DNA of 64,000 nt from CAVWQV01 sp963757115 (GCA_963757115.1 CAVWQV010000002.1:1-64000), one strand, 5' to 3'. Shown: positions 1 through 11,099, counted from the stretch's first letter. Program-made: numbers and translations. Notes: generated by a model not told the origin, from the letters alone.

Positions 1-941
1 AGTGATGCCGGCATCCGGGAATATGGTGCGCGCCAGCGACATCTCCGCCACGGGAGCGCAGTCGAAGTGGCGCACGCCGCCGGCCCAAACGGCGCGAAAG
101 GAATGACGGGTCCGGGTTGCTTTTCAATGCGTAGAGCACGTCGCCGCTAAAGGCCGTTACGAACCGGCGGGCCGCGGTCGTTACGACCACGGGGCGCAAG
201 CAGGACCGGTTCAGTTGGGCGTCGCACGGCGATGACGTCATCGACGCTTGGCAGCATCGCGGTCGTTTCGGATTCGGCGCAATCGGGGACACGGGCGAGC
301 GGAAACGGGAGCGGGTCATCGGCAGTCCTCAACGTCGAGGACACACCGCGGGCCTCGCCGCGGGTGTGAGAGCGCCGCGGCGGGGCTTTTCAGGATGTCT
401 CGCGAGGACTTCGCGGCGCCTCGTGCCAAGCATCAAACATACCGTTCTCCAGAAGATGCCGGCCCACGCGTGACCGGCCCGACCAAAAAGAACGCTTACG
501 TCGTTGCTGTGCCCCAGAGGGGCTCGCGGCACGTGCGGACTGCGTTAGCCGACCAGCAATATTGGCCTCTCGGCCCGCAGATAAAGAGGCTGCGGCAAAA
601 ATTGGGTCTAATTCGTGCGCTCACCGTCTTCACTGCCGCCGACCACAATGCCGGGGATGCGCGCCGTCCACCAACATACGGCTGGCGCGCCGGATCGCCG
701 CCGGGCCGAACCGCGCACCGCTGCGGTTCGTGGTGCCGATGTCGAATGGAAACGCCCGCGATGAGAAAGCGAGCATCACCACCATGGCGGGCAAGGCCAA
801 GAAACGAAGGCGGGAGCGCGAACGTGGGCGTGTCGGTCATGCAGGTCTGGCGAAGCGCACGCCACGCACACTGTCGTGCGCAGCCAGAGTAATCATGTTC
901 GGCCGCGAAACTCTCGCCCCTCGCTCTTCTTCTAGCCGGCG
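1..941. other. No supported gene
   Basis: I see no convincing coding sequence here. Overlapping open frames on both strands are of low-complexity, Arg-rich composition typical of shadow frames in GC-rich DNA. A short minus-strand stretch at the very left edge (about 1-105) could be a fragment of an aldo/keto reductase-like protein but is too short to call. Confidence 0.5.
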
Positions 942-1404
942 ATGAGCAGCACAGATCGACCGAGCGAGAACCAGCCCGGGTCGAGCGACGCAAGCGACAC
1001 CTCGATCACCCTAGCAGTGGTCGAGGAGCGATTGCACGTCGGCAAGCGTGAACTGGTGACCGACCACGTCGTGCTGCGCAAGACGGTGGAGGAGCATGAC
1101 GCCTTGGTGGACGTTCTGCGGCAAACGCAGGACATATCCGTCGAGCGCGTGACACTCGAATCGCGTCGTATCCAAAGCGCCGTCGATCCGCGAGGAAGGC
1201 GGCGTGTTGATCGTGCCGGTGATGGAGGAGCAAGCCGTCGTGCAGACGCGTTTGGTCCTGGTGGAAGAGATCCGCATCCACCGCACGGCCCGCGCGCAGG
1301 CCGAGCAGCGGACCGTACCGCTCCGTCGCGAAGTGGTCGAGATCACCCGGCCGCCTATTCCTCACCCGTCATCCGTCCCTCAATCGTCAAAGGAGATTCC
1401 GAAT
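942..1404 (+). pseudogene. YsnF/AvaK (DUF2382) domain protein, frameshifted
   Basis: The N-terminal part, starting at ATG 942, reads as the charged beta-strand pattern of DUF2382 (ITLAVVEERLHVGKRELVTD). After the codons for VTL near 1157 the domain continues in the +1 frame as NRVVSKAPSIREEGGVLIVP and then VPVMEEQAVVQTRLVLVEEI, so one extra base breaks the gene. The second frame has no stop before the next gene and runs into it, so the original stop codon is also lost or displaced. DUF2382 proteins are found with general-stress functions; the biochemical role is unknown. The gene sits directly upstream of a second DUF2382 protein, giving a tandem pair that was probably cotranscribed. Identification of the domain is firm; function is not. 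Confidence 0.7.
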
Positions 1405-2379
1405 ATGGCCCTGAGTGAGCAGACAACACAGTCATCCTCGTCGACAGGCAGCGGGATGGGCGCAGGAAGTGCCGCCGCCCACGTGGTGGCAATGTACGAC
1501 ACCTACGCCGAAGCCCGAGCCGCGCGCGACAAGCTGACCGCAGCGGGATTTGCTTCCAGCGACATGGATCTGCTGGACCGCAATGCCGAGGCGTCCGATG
1601 CGTCGTTCAGCTACGAGCATAACGACCAGGGCTTTTGGGGCGCGATCAAGCGGCTGTTTATGCCCGACGAGGATGTGCACGGCTATGCGGAGGGCCTGCA
1701 GCGCGGCCACTCGCTTCTCGTGGTCCGGCCGAGCGCGGATAATTACGATCACGTGATCGAGGTGCTCGAGACGACGAACCCGATCGATATCGACGCGCGC
1801 GAGCAGGAGTGGCGTCAGGGCGGCTGGGCACCGCGGACCACGGCCGCACCCGCTGCCGCCATGGGTGCCGCGACCGGCGCCGCAGCCGTGACCGACCGCA
1901 GCACCACAAGCACGCTCGGCGCGCAGCCGGCCTCCGCCGAAGGACGGAGTGAAGAGGTGATCCCGGTTGTCGAAGAGCAGATCCAGATTGGCAAGCGCGA
2001 TGTCAGTCGTGGATCCGTCCGCGTGCGGAGCTACGTCGTCGAGCGCCCGGTCCACGAACAGGTGCGCCTACGGGAAGAGCGGATCGATGTCGAGCGGCGT
2101 CCCGTGGATCGGCCGCTGGGAACGGAGACCGAGCCGTTCCGTGAGCGCGTGATTGAAGTCACGGCCACCGGGGAGGAGGCGGTCATTGCCAAAGAAGCCC
2201 ATGTCGTGGAGGAGATCACCGTCCGAAAAGACGTGACCGAGCGCACGCAGGAAGTCGCAGACACCGTGCGCCGCACGGAGGTCGAGGTTGAGGACGAGCG
2301 CAACCGGACCGCCGGCGCGGCGGACCGCGCCTGCGGCCACCAAGGACACCGGCCGCCGAACCCGACCGCCAAGATCTGA
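1405..2379 (+). CDS. YsnF/AvaK family stress protein (DUF2382, general-stress-like N-terminus)
   Basis: A protein of 324 residues. ATG 1405 was chosen because AAGGAG lies 8-13 bases upstream; the open frame itself extends further back into the upstream pseudogene. Residues about 25-120 resemble the general-stress-protein-17M-like fold often fused to this family (HVVAMYDTYAEARAARDKLT). A low-complexity Ala/Thr linker follows. The last 130 residues are a DUF2382 domain with repeated E/R/V strands (EEVIPVVEEQIQIGKRDVS, AHVVEEITVRKDVTERTQEV). The extreme C-terminus (about 25 residues after EVEDERN) changes to Arg/Gly/Pro-rich composition, so the native end may be frameshifted. The family is associated with stress response; no enzymatic activity is known. 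The gene is downstream of a broken paralogue. Confidence 0.75.
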   Translation: MALSEQTTQSSSSTGSGMGAGSAAAHVVAMYDTYAEARAARDKLTAAGFASSDMDLLDRNAEASDASFSYEHNDQGFWGAIKRLFMPDEDVHGYAEGLQRGHSLLVVRPSADNYDHVIEVLETTNPIDIDAREQEWRQGGWAPRTTAAPAAAMGAATGAAAVTDRSTTSTLGAQPASAEGRSEEVIPVVEEQIQIGKRDVSRGSVRVRSYVVERPVHEQVRLREERIDVERRPVDRPLGTETEPFRERVIEVTATGEEAVIAKEAHVVEEITVRKDVTERTQEVADTVRRTEVEVEDERNRTAGAADRACGHQGHRPPNPTAKI

Positions 2380-2689
2380 CTGCAACCTTCGGCCGCTCAC
2401 ATGTCGGGTGAGCGGCCGCTTCCTTAAAAGCCGCTCTCTTCCGATACGTTCATTTCGCCGAATTCGGCTCGCGCGAAGCAACGCCCTATGCCGGACGGAT
2501 CCGCTTCGTCGGCCTGTGCGGGACTTCGAGCAGCGTCAAGACCACCCGAAAGCCCCAACTCGGCGCGACAGAACAACCGTCTCGTTGCGCCGGGTCGGAA
2601 ACGCCTGCATTGAGCCGACATTCCGCGAATACCTCGAACGTGGCTGCGCCGAGTCCGATTTGGACGAAGAGACAACGCAACGTCTAGTC
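2380..2689. other. No gene recognised
   Basis: Spacer between the YsnF-like gene and the IS630 element. Open frames here have no recognisable domain. A short C-rich/G-rich inverted segment around 2387-2420 (ggccgctcac ... gagcggcc) could act as a transcription terminator for the upstream gene; it has no T-run. Confidence 0.4.
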
Positions 2690-3723
2690 TAGAGCAATTT
2701 TGGTTTAGTCGAACGCATAGCCGGCGTGACGGAGGTATGAGCGGCACTCGTCTGGGCTGAACGTGACGAGTAGCTCTCCGATGGTGTTCCAAAGCCCATC
2801 ACGAGTGCGGGCCGCGACCTTGCGTAGCAGCGCCTTCAGCTTGGCGAACATCTGCTCGATCGGGTTTAGGTCGGGGCTGTAGGGTGGGAGGTAAAGGATG
2901 CTGGCCCCCACGGCAGTGATTGCCTCTGCGATACCGGCCACCTTGTGGGCGTTGAGATTGTCCATCACGACGACGTCGCCGGGAGCGAGCGCAGGGGCGA
3001 GGAACTGCTCGACGTAGGCGAGGAAAGCCTCGCCCGTCATCGGCCCGTCGAGCACCAATGGAGCGATCACGCCGGAGCTGCGCAGACCGGCCACGAAGGT
3101 CGTCGTACGCCAGTGGCCGTGCGGAGCCGCATCGACCAGGCGCTCGCCGCGAGCACTCCAGCCATAACGGCGCACCATGTTGGTGCTGGCGCCGGTCTCG
3201 TCGAGGAAGACAAATGCAGCCGGGTCCATGAAGCGCTGCCAGATCCGCCACAGTCGGCGGTGCTCAGCGACGTCAGGCCGATCCTGCTCGGCGGCGCGCA
3301 GTGCTTTTTTTGTGCGTCAGACCAAGCCGGCGCAGCGTCGACCAGATCGTGGTGAGCGAACCGGGATCGATACCGCGCTCAATCAACGAACCTCTTATCT
3401 CGGCCAAGGTGATACCCTTGTGGCTGCTCGTGAGCTCGCGAAGCAGGTTCTCATGTCCGCTCAGCAGCGGCTTGCGGTAGCCGCCAATCTTGGCCGGTTC
3501 CGCGCTGCCAGTCTCCCGCACGCGACGCACCAGCTTGATCGCCGCAGACGCGCTCACCGCAAACCGGGCGGCCGCGCTTCGCGCCGAACTTCCGCCCTCA
3601 ACCGCACACAGCAAACGGCGTCGGAGATCCTGAGACAAAGGTGCCGCCATCACAGCCTCGCTGCTTAACCGGCATTCTCAGAATCAGAACCGCTCGAACT
3701 CTACGCAACATGAAAATGCTCTA
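2690..3723 (-). mobile_element. IS630-family insertion sequence
   Basis: The ends carry similar terminal sequences in opposite orientation: TAGAGCAATTTT from 2690 and, on the minus strand from 3723, TAGAGCATTTTC. Both ends abut a TA dinucleotide, the target duplicated by IS630/Tc1-mariner elements. The element is about 1034 bp, a normal size for the family, and contains one transposase split over two frames. Its right end lies exactly in the stop codon of the neighbouring dehydrogenase gene. Confidence 0.8.
2705..3653 (-). CDS. IS630 transposase, made by ribosomal frameshifting
   Basis: Two overlapping frames encode one DDE transposase. The first (3653 to 3273) holds the helix-turn-helix region (SARSAAARFAVSASAAIKLV) and the winged HTH_29-like part. 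The second (to 2705) holds the catalytic domain: first Asp in FVFLDETG, second Asp in VVMDNLNAHK, Glu in NPIEQMFAKLK. The switch falls at a run of seven A on the coding strand (T7 at 3305-3311). A -1 slip there gives HKKALRAAEQDRPDVAE, the sequence expected at this point of the family. This is a classic slippery site, so the split is probably programmed and not a lesion. The element may be active. Confidence 0.8.
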
Positions 3724-4490
3724 GCTCATCCAGTTGCCACCATCGACATTGAGCGTCTGCGCCACGACGTAATCGCTGTCCGACGAGGCCAGGAACACAG
3801 CAGGCGCACCATAATCGCCCGGCCGGCCATGCGTCCGGCCGGAACCGCCTCCCCGACAAGTCGCTTCTTCTCGCCGATCGGCCGGCCCTCGTGCTTCGCG
3901 AACAGGGCATCAACCTCGTCCCACATCGGGGTATCAACCACGCCCGGCGCGATGGCGTTGACATAGATGCGGTGCTTAATGAGATCGAGACCGGTGGATT
4001 GGGTCACGCTGATCACCGCCGCCTTGGTCGCGCGATAGACTGGGAGCAGCGGTTCGCCGCGTAGGCCGGCCTGAGACGACATGTTGATGATCTTGCCGCC
4101 CCGGCCCTGCTCAACCATTCGCCTCGCAACCGCCTGCAACGTGAAGAACATCCCTTTCAGATTGATGGCAAACTGGCGATCGAAGCTGGCCTCGGTCGTC
4201 TCGAGCACGGGCTCCATGTCAAAGATCGCGGCGTTATTGACCAGAATGTCGATGCCGCCGAACCGATCCACCGTGGTCTTCACCATGCCGGCGATCGATG
4301 CCGCGTCGCGCACGTCGAGCCGGACCGCGAGTGCCTCGCTGCCGAGATTGCGGGCCAGCTCCTGCGCCTTTTCCTCCGCCACGTCGGCGATCACGACGCG
4401 TGCGCCCTCCGCCGTAAAGGCCCGTGCGATTGCTTCGCCAATTCCTTGGGCGCCGCCCGTGATGACAGCAACTTTGCCTCTCAGCTTCAT
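3721..4490 (-). pseudogene. Short-chain dehydrogenase, sorbitol/L-iditol dehydrogenase type, one frameshift
   Basis: ATG 4490 follows a GGAAGGA ribosome site. The N-terminus has the NAD-binding glycine motif (TGGAQGIGEAIARAF), then NNAA, the catalytic Ser region (IINMSSQAGLRGEP), the YxxxK pair (VYRATKAAV) and the substrate-loop motif NAIAPGVVDTPMWD. This pattern is close to polyol dehydrogenases of the SmoS/sorbitol type, which oxidise sorbitol to fructose with NAD. One extra base near 3832 disturbs the C-terminus; in the other frame it continues as RPGDYGAPAVFLASSDSDYV and ends VDGGNWMS with stop TAG at 3721-3723, the canonical family ending. Read as written, translation instead ends at 3726 with an unrelated tail. 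The IS630 right end lies in this stop codon. No polyol transporter genes are adjacent. Confidence 0.8.
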
Positions 4491-5309
4491 ATGGGTTCCT
4501 TCCGTTCTGCTCTGTTAAGCATGTTCGGCTGCGAGCCTCCCACGCACATTGCCGGCTTGGTATATTACCGTATTGACCGGAGTTATCTCGCGCACCAGCC
4601 GCACACGCTGCTGCCGTGAAATTTGGCCACTACTCTAGCCGCCAATGACGCTCCAGCTCTAGCATCGCAAATCCGGACTGACGTGACCCCGTGCGGCGTA
4701 TTTGTGGTCAGGATGCGCGGCTCACCGTGCGCGCCGTCCATCTCGCACTGAAGGAGATACTTCCCCTCGTAGGGACAATAGGAGGCCAGAGGCGGCCAGT
4801 CGATTCTGATTAGGCAGCGCGGTCCGACACCTGCTGGCTCTATTGCCTAGCCTCGTTTTAGAACGGACTTGCAAGGAGTGACCTCTTCTTCAGTTACAAC
4901 CGACCCTATTCAGGTGTAGCGCGCGACCGCGCTTTGACACCTCGCGCGCGCGACGAACGGCGCAGACTTCAGGTGGCGCCAAAGGTCCCGTGAACGGGTC
5001 CTCGAGACGTCGGACCGGCTGGCATCAACGCGGCCCTGATGGAGACACGTCAAGCGCACAAGGCGCTCTCGGCCATGACAGTCAGGACTGATCGCAACGA
5101 CGCTCGTACCGTGCCAATGTGCTCCGAATGCGGTGGTTCCGTCCCGCGGCCTGTGATGATCGGGTCAGCAGGTGGTCCACCCTGAAAGCCCGGGGGCGTG
5201 CGGTCGCCCAGCGGCGCGGAGTCAAGCGAGCCAAGGTCGCGGTCGTTCGCAAGCTCGCCGGCATTCTCCACGCATGTGGGTCAGCGACACCGCCTTTTGC
5301 TACATGATC
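4491..5309. other. No gene recognised
   Basis: About 0.8 kb without a recognisable coding sequence. The part closest to the dehydrogenase (4500-4900) is less GC-rich than its surroundings. The right part (5100-5309) may contain degraded sequence of the recombinase whose C-terminus follows, but I cannot align it to a domain. Confidence 0.4.
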
Positions 5310-5905
5310 TCAGCAGCGGCCTTGAGGGTTTGCGCGATCGGCTGATGGCCCCAGAGCTGTTCAAGGTATTCGCGGCCGAATTTGTTCCCGAATGGAACCG
5401 CCTGCAGGCGGACATCAGGGCCGAACACGATGCGACCGCGGCCGAGTTAAGCCGGATCCGTAGTCAGATTGAGGGCCTTGTCGACGCTATTGCCGAGGGC
5501 ACGCCGGCTGCCGCGGTGCGAGACCGCCTGGGGACACTGGAAGCTCGCCGGATGCCGTTGGAAGCCGAACTGTCTACCCCGCCCCCGTTCGCACCCCGCC
5601 TGCATCCCAACCTGGCCGAGGTGTGCCGGGAGAAAGTGGCGGCACTCACTCAGGCACTGGCGGCGGAAGACGCCACCGATGCGCGCGAACTCGTGCGTAG
5701 CTTGGTTGAGGAGATCCGGCTGATCCCAGAGGACCGCCGCTTGCGCGTTGAGGTCCGCGGCGAGCTGGCGGCAATCCTGGCGTTAGCGGGCGGCGGCAAA
5801 AACAACAAGGACGCCGGGAATACCGGCGCCCTGGCTAAGCAATCAAGTTGGTTGCGGGGCTCGCTGCCACCTTTACCGAACTCGATTTCCCGCGCTTTCT
5901 CGTAG
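5310..5905 (+). pseudogene. Large serine recombinase, C-terminal remnant
   Basis: The readable part begins about 5320 with VLxGLRDRLM-like sequence (GLEGLRDRLMAPELFKVF, then FVPEWNRLQADIRAEHD), typical of the region after the zinc ribbon of large serine recombinases. It continues through the coiled-coil segment (ELSRIRSQIEGLVDAIAEG) and closes with IRLIPEDRRLRVEVRGELAA, the usual C-terminal motif. The catalytic resolvase domain and the zinc ribbon are absent, and no convincing start codon exists. It is therefore a dead fragment of an integrase or transposon recombinase. It lies directly left of a second IS630-type element, which may have contributed to its breakage. Confidence 0.75.
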
Positions 5906-5990
5906 CGGGTTCGAAGTCCCCTATGAAACACGCAGCGGTCCAATCACTTAGGCGACTTTCGGCCTCCTTGTCTGGGCCTAAGCGGCAAAT

Positions 5991-7155
5991 CCGCGGCGTA
6001 TATATACCGCCAAGCCGATGAAGTGACTCGGGGGGATTCCGGCGCGGCTTGATGGGTGATCCTATCGTGGTCCGACGAAAATCCGGAGGACTGGGATGGG
6101 ACGTCCGGTCGAGATCCGCAGTGACTTGGCGACCGCTGCGGAGCTGCGCGCGTTGGCGCGGCGCGAACGCACTCCACGGACCGTCATGCGGTTACTTGCG
6201 ATCGCCCACGCTCTGGAGGGCATAAGCCGGGCGGAGGCGGCGCGGCTCGTTGGCATGGAGCGACAGGCGCTGCGGGACGCCGTGATGCGGTATAACACGG
6301 AAGGCATTCGGGGACTGCGGGATCGTCCGAAGCCGGGACGAAAGCCCTGTTTATCTGATGCAGAGCAGGGATCGTTGCGGGCCGTTATTCTGCGCGGCCC
6401 GGGCGACGGCCGGGACTGGACGTTGCCGATGCTGTGCCGCTGGCTCGAAGCACGCTTCGACAAGCGGCTGCATCCGGCGAGCCTGTCGCGCATCGTGCGC
6501 CGGCTCGATCTTTCCCGCCAGAAGACCCGGCCGATGCATCCGCTGGCCGATGCGAAGGCGCAAGCCGCATTCGCAAAAGGGGGCTGTCGCACGCTGTCGG
6601 CATGGCCGCCGCCGCGCATCCGGACAAGCGGATAGAGCTCTGGTTCATGGACGAAGCCAGGGTCGGTCAGAAAGGCCGCACCGGGTATCGTTGGTGGCTG
6701 CGTGGCGAGCGGCCGCGCGGGCTGTGCGACCGCCGTTTCGACTGGACCTACCTTTACGCCGCGGTGCGCCCGGCCAACGGCACGGCTTTGCCCTCGTGTT
6801 GCCCGAGGTGTCGACGGCTGCAATGAGCACGTTCCTCGAGCAGTTCGCCGCAACCATTGACCCTGATGCGCACGTCGTTCTCGTGCTCGACCAGGCGGGA
6901 TGGCATGGCTCGCGCCAACTCGTCATTCCCGAAACCGTCAGCCTCGTGCCGCTGCCGTCCTATGCGCCGGAGTTGAATCCGGTCGAGCGGCTTTGGCTTC
7001 ATCTGCGCGAGCGCTTCTTCTCGCACCGCGTGTTTGACGGCTACGACGAGATCGTTGCCGCTTGTTGCGAAGCCTGGAACAGCCTCACGGCCGGACAGTT
7101 GCAATCCCTCTGCGGCTATCCATGGATCACAAAGGTCAGTTTATAGGCTCCGCGG
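5991..7155 (+). mobile_element. Second IS630-type element (tentative ends)
   Basis: The extent is inferred from the transposase and from a possible pair of imperfect terminal repeats beginning CCGCGG at 5991 and, on the minus strand, at 7155 (CCGCGGCGTATATA against CCGCGGAGCCTATA). The size of about 1.16 kb fits IS630. The right flank is TA, the left flank is not, so the ends are uncertain. The sequence differs from the 2690-3723 copy. Confidence 0.5.
6096..7146 (+). pseudogene. IS630-family transposase, two frameshifts
   Basis: ATG 6096 has AGGA sites shortly upstream (ggaggactgggatg). The N-terminus is a winged helix-turn-helix of the IS630 type (GISRAEAARLVGMERQALRD), followed by RGLRDRPKPGRKP. 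Frame one ends after about 160 coherent residues; the catalytic domain resumes in another frame with the first Asp in ELWFMDEARVGQKGRTG, and after a second shift near 6790 with the second Asp in VVLVLDQAGWH and the Glu in LNPVERLWLHLRER. Unlike the other IS630 copy, the shifts are not at long A runs, so this gene looks inactivated. Its length and domain order otherwise match complete IS630 transposases of about 345 residues. Confidence 0.8.
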
Positions 7156-7341
7156 TATGATACCGGACGGAGTGGGACATTGGCGGCGGAGAGCGCAGGC
7201 GGAGCCGCCAGTGGCGTTGTTCCCGAGAGCACAGTCACCGAACAGCACCGGATCATGAGCGCCGTCACATCCTCCCGCGCCTGGTCTTCCGCGCACAGAT
7301 GCCGAAGCAATTCCGACAGAGCAGAGAGACGCATCACCCAG

Positions 7342-10300
7342 CTACCTGAGCTCGGCGAGAAGGGACTTGGCTTCCAGCAGATCCTTGGTGGCGAAGCCCT
7401 CGGTGAACCAGTCGTAGATCGGGGCGAGCAGGTCGTATGCCTCCTGGCGTCGGCCCTGGCTCTGCAATAGGCGTGCGAGGCTGGTCGACGTGCGCAGCTC
7501 CCAGGATTTCGCCTGCTGGCGGCGCGCCCAGTCGAGTGAGGCAAGAAAGTTCTGCTCTGCGGCTTCAAAATCGCCGGCGAGCGATAGGATCCAACCCCTG
7601 ACGCGCAAGTTCTCGGCGTGGTGGGAGCGATCCTTCCAGCCGAAGCGTTCAAACTGAAGGATGCTTTCACTCGACTAGATTTACCGCGTCGTCAAGGTCG
7701 CCAAAGTTTGGGCCACGCCCTCCGCGAGCACGCCTTTCCAGATAAGGATTGCCGAGCCCGTCCACCACCGGCGCTTCCCAAATGGTGATGCCGCGCCTTG
7801 AGCGACGGCTGCTCCTCTTGCGCGATTGACCCGTTCCGGATCAACGCAATTCGCGGAAAAAATCGGCACCAGTAACTCTCGTCAAGATGCGAAAGGCTGT
7901 GTTCTGCGGCCCAAGTCGGTTCGGCTTCGTCCGACGCGCTTCAGAAGTTCATCCCGGCTCGCGGAGATGGTCGAAGACAAGAGCGCCTCTTGTCAGCCCC
8001 CAGCGCCAGGTTAAATGGGTGTCCACGCGGCGTGCGCGCGCATGGGCCTCGGGCATTACTAATAGCGTCTACCGCCTGATCAGGGATAGACCGAGTATCC
8101 AGGTGCGAGCACGCGCTTGATGGACAAAGCAAAGGTCGTGAAGGGATCGTGGTTGAGGACATCTACTAGAGCTGGCCATGCCGCTCTTCGGTCGTAGAGC
8201 GCCAGCGCCTGCGTTGCCGTCGCGTCTCGGGATCTGATCACCTCGTCGAGCCAGAAATACGATTTCCGCAGCCGAGAGATGGCCGCCGTAAATCAGGACG
8301 TCGGTCGCCGTGAAACGTTTCGCCGGGGTTCCTAGGGTCTGGCACGACACCAGCGAAGCAAATCGGTCCAGTCGTTCCCGTGTTCGCCACGTGTGAACCC
8401 AGAGCGCCCATGAGTATCATCAGGTAATGCATCGTTGCGGTCAAGCGAGGTCGGCCAGCCTCCAGCGCCGGTTCAAAGTGTCGCGCGCACCTCCTGAGCC
8501 GGCCAGCCCCGCGGGCGCCAGCCACGCAGTGGCCTAACAGACACGCGCAGCGTCAAGCTCATGAGCCGCCACGCTGGCGCAGATGGAAGGCAACTATAAC
8601 GGCGACGAACCAGGCCCTTGTTCAGAGTGGACGACATCGCTTCGGCGAGCGCCGACGCGCTTGAAAGCTAAGCTCGCCAGCTTTGCGCCAGAGCGGAACG
8701 GCCCTCTCGGGGTGCTTCGCCTCGGTGTAATGGTAGTGCCAGCACCTCGGGTTCGGTGGTCTGGATGCTCGGGAAGCGCTGCTCGATCACCCGCGCGATC
8801 TTGGCGTGCAGCTCCTGGCGGCGGCGCTTGAGCAGCGAGTCATACGCCGCGTCCTGCACCAGCGCGTGCTTGAAGCTGTAGACCGCATCCGGCGGCGTGC
8901 CGCGGCGGAAGGCCAGACCCGACTCGCACAGCCGCGCCAGCGCCTCGTCAAGCTGGGCCTGCGGCATCGGCGCCACCGCTTCGATCATCTCATAGCTGAA
9001 CTCGCGGCCGATCGCCGCGCCGATCTGGGCGATCTCCCGCACCGGCATGAAGCGATCCAGCCGCGCCATCAGCGAGTCCCGCAAGGTGGCCGGAATGGTC
9101 ACAGCTGCGGGCGGAGCCAGCATACTCGTAATGATCACCGGCATCCTTCAGCTCGCCCGATTCCAGAACGGCCTTGGTCAGCTCCTCGACAAACAGCGGC
9201 ACGCCATCGGTCCGGGTCAGGATCTGCTCCAGCAGCGGCCCAGGCAGCGCCTTGCCGCCTGCCAGCGCGGCGACCATCGCCGCGCTCTGCGTCCGGGTCA
9301 GCTTGGACAGGTTCAAGGCGCCGACATGGCCGTGTCCGGACCAGCGCGATTGAAACTCCGGCCGGTGGGTGAGCACGACCAGCAGCGGCATGGTCTTCAC
9401 CCGGTCGATCAGCAGGTCCAGCACCTCCAGGGTGGTGGGATCAGCCCAGTGCGCGTCCTCGAACAGCAGCACGCTGGGCTGCCGCCGGGCGGCCGCCTCG
9501 GTGATATCGACCAGGGTCCGCAGCGTCTCGTCCTTGTGCCGCTGCGGCGTCATGGCCAGCGTGCCGTAGCGCTCCTCGCAGGGGATGGACAGGATCGACG
9601 CGACGAACCGGACGTCGGCCAGCGGGCGGCCGTAGTGCGTGACGACCAGCGCCTCGAGCTTGTCGAGCTTCGCCTCGGCTGTCTCGTCGCGGGCGAACCG
9701 CAACGCCCGCTCGAAGTTGTCGATGATCGGCCAGAAGGCGCTGTTGACGTGATAGGGCGAGCACTGGAAGCGCAGCGCCTGCACGCCCTGGGCCTCGAGC
9801 CGCTCGCGCAGCGCGCTCAGGATGCGGCTCTTGCCGATGCCGGGTTCGCCGCCCAGCAGCACCACCTGGCCCTCGCCGTCCTGCGCCTGCGCCCAGCGGC
9901 GCAGCAGCAGATCCACTTCCTCGTCGCGGCCGACCAGCGGTGTCAGCCCGGCCGGGCTGTGATGCGCATCGAAGCGGCTTTCCGTCACCGCGACACGCTC
10001 CACCCGCCAGGCATGGACGGGTTCGGCAATCCCCTTCAGGTCGTGTTCGCCAAGGTCGCTCAGGTCAAAGGCATTGCCGACCAGGCGGCGGGTCGAGGCG
10101 GCGATGACGATCTGATCGGCGGCGGCCAGTCCTTGCAGCCGCGCGGCGAGATTGGGCGTGCTGCCGACTGCCAGCTTGGCCTGGTCTCCCACGCCGGCCG
10201 GTTCACCGACCACGACAGGACCGGTGGCGATGCCGATGCGGACGGACAAGGCCTCGGTGGTCGAGGCCCGCCTGACGGTCTGCAACGATCTCCAGCGCCG

Positions 10301-10790
10301 CCCGCACGGCGCGCTCGGCGTCGTCCTCATGCGCGGCGGGCCAGCCGAAATAGGTCAGGATGCCATCGCCGACATAGCGGGCGACGAAACCCGTCGTAGC
10401 GGGCGATGACGTCGCCGCACAGGGTTCGATAGGCATGCAGCAGATCGCGCAGCTCTTCGGGATCGAGCTTTTCGCTCAGCGCCGTCGAGCCCACCAGGTC
10501 GCAGAACATCACCGTCAGCTGGCGGCGTTCGCCACCATGCGAAACAGCATCGTCTGCCGGTGTCGATGCTGGATGATCGCCAGATGGCCTGACCGCCTGC
10601 GAAGACGCGCCGTCATCCTGCAGTTTGGCGATGGCGTCCAGCAGGCGCCGGCGGTGGCCGACCGAGACTGACGCCGAGGTCCTTGAGATCCTCGCCGGTC
10701 AGGTGGGCAAGATCTCGGCATCGACGCCATTCTCGCGGAATGCCGCCTCATACTGTTCAAGCCCCAGGCTCTTCAGCCACGCCCCGACAT
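7342..10790 (-). pseudogene. Class III nucleotide cyclase, SAM-cyclase-AAA-TPR architecture (copy 1), heavily decayed
   Basis: Reading leftwards from ATG 10790: a SAM domain (AWLKSLGLEQYEAAFRENGV), a class III cyclase domain (VMFCDLVGSTALSEKLDPEE; ARYVGDGILTYFGWP; VRIGIATGPVVVGE), an AAA/STAND ATPase (TPLVGRDEEVDLLLRRW; Walker A GGEPGIGKS; LLFEDAHWAD) and a long TPR tail ending at TAG 7342 (EAYDLLAPIYDWFTEGF). The family is about 1100 residues and the intact gene would fill this whole span. Frameshifts lie near 10700, 10395, 10270, 9130 and 8690, and the TPR half between 8670 and 7620 survives only as short patches in changing frames. Such proteins would make cAMP or cGMP under control of the ATPase/TPR sensor. 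This copy is dead. Confidence 0.8.
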
Positions 10791-11099
10791 CCACCGCCGT
10801 TTCCTCCGGCTTGGTGATGCTTGCGGCAGACTATTGCGCGGGGGAGCTGCTTCTGTCGAGGCAAAGAAATGCTGTGGAAGTCTCGCAGTTTCGGCTCATT
10901 GCAGGGCAGCAAAAATTGGCCGCTGGCGTTTCGATCAGACCTTGTCCTCGACTACGGCCGTAAATCACCAGATGCCACCTGTGCTTCTTGACCTGGACAG
11001 ACGTGGCTTCCTGACGTGATAGTCCGCCGCACGCATCGCCAAGTTGGGGAAACGATACCGGCTGAGGCTCCCGCCCCGGTCTCGCCCTGCGCACCACCC

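Noticed and set aside
1..105. Possible aldo/keto reductase fragment on the minus strand
   Set aside because: A short patch (VWAGGVRHFDCAP) resembles the family, but the frame breaks within 40 codons and the window edge cuts it.
9047..10399. Open frame of 450 codons on the plus strand
   Set aside because: Antisense to the decayed cyclase copy 1, which has recognisable domains on the minus strand; the plus frame has none. The same holds for 30567-31484 and 33963-34493 opposite copies 2 and 3.
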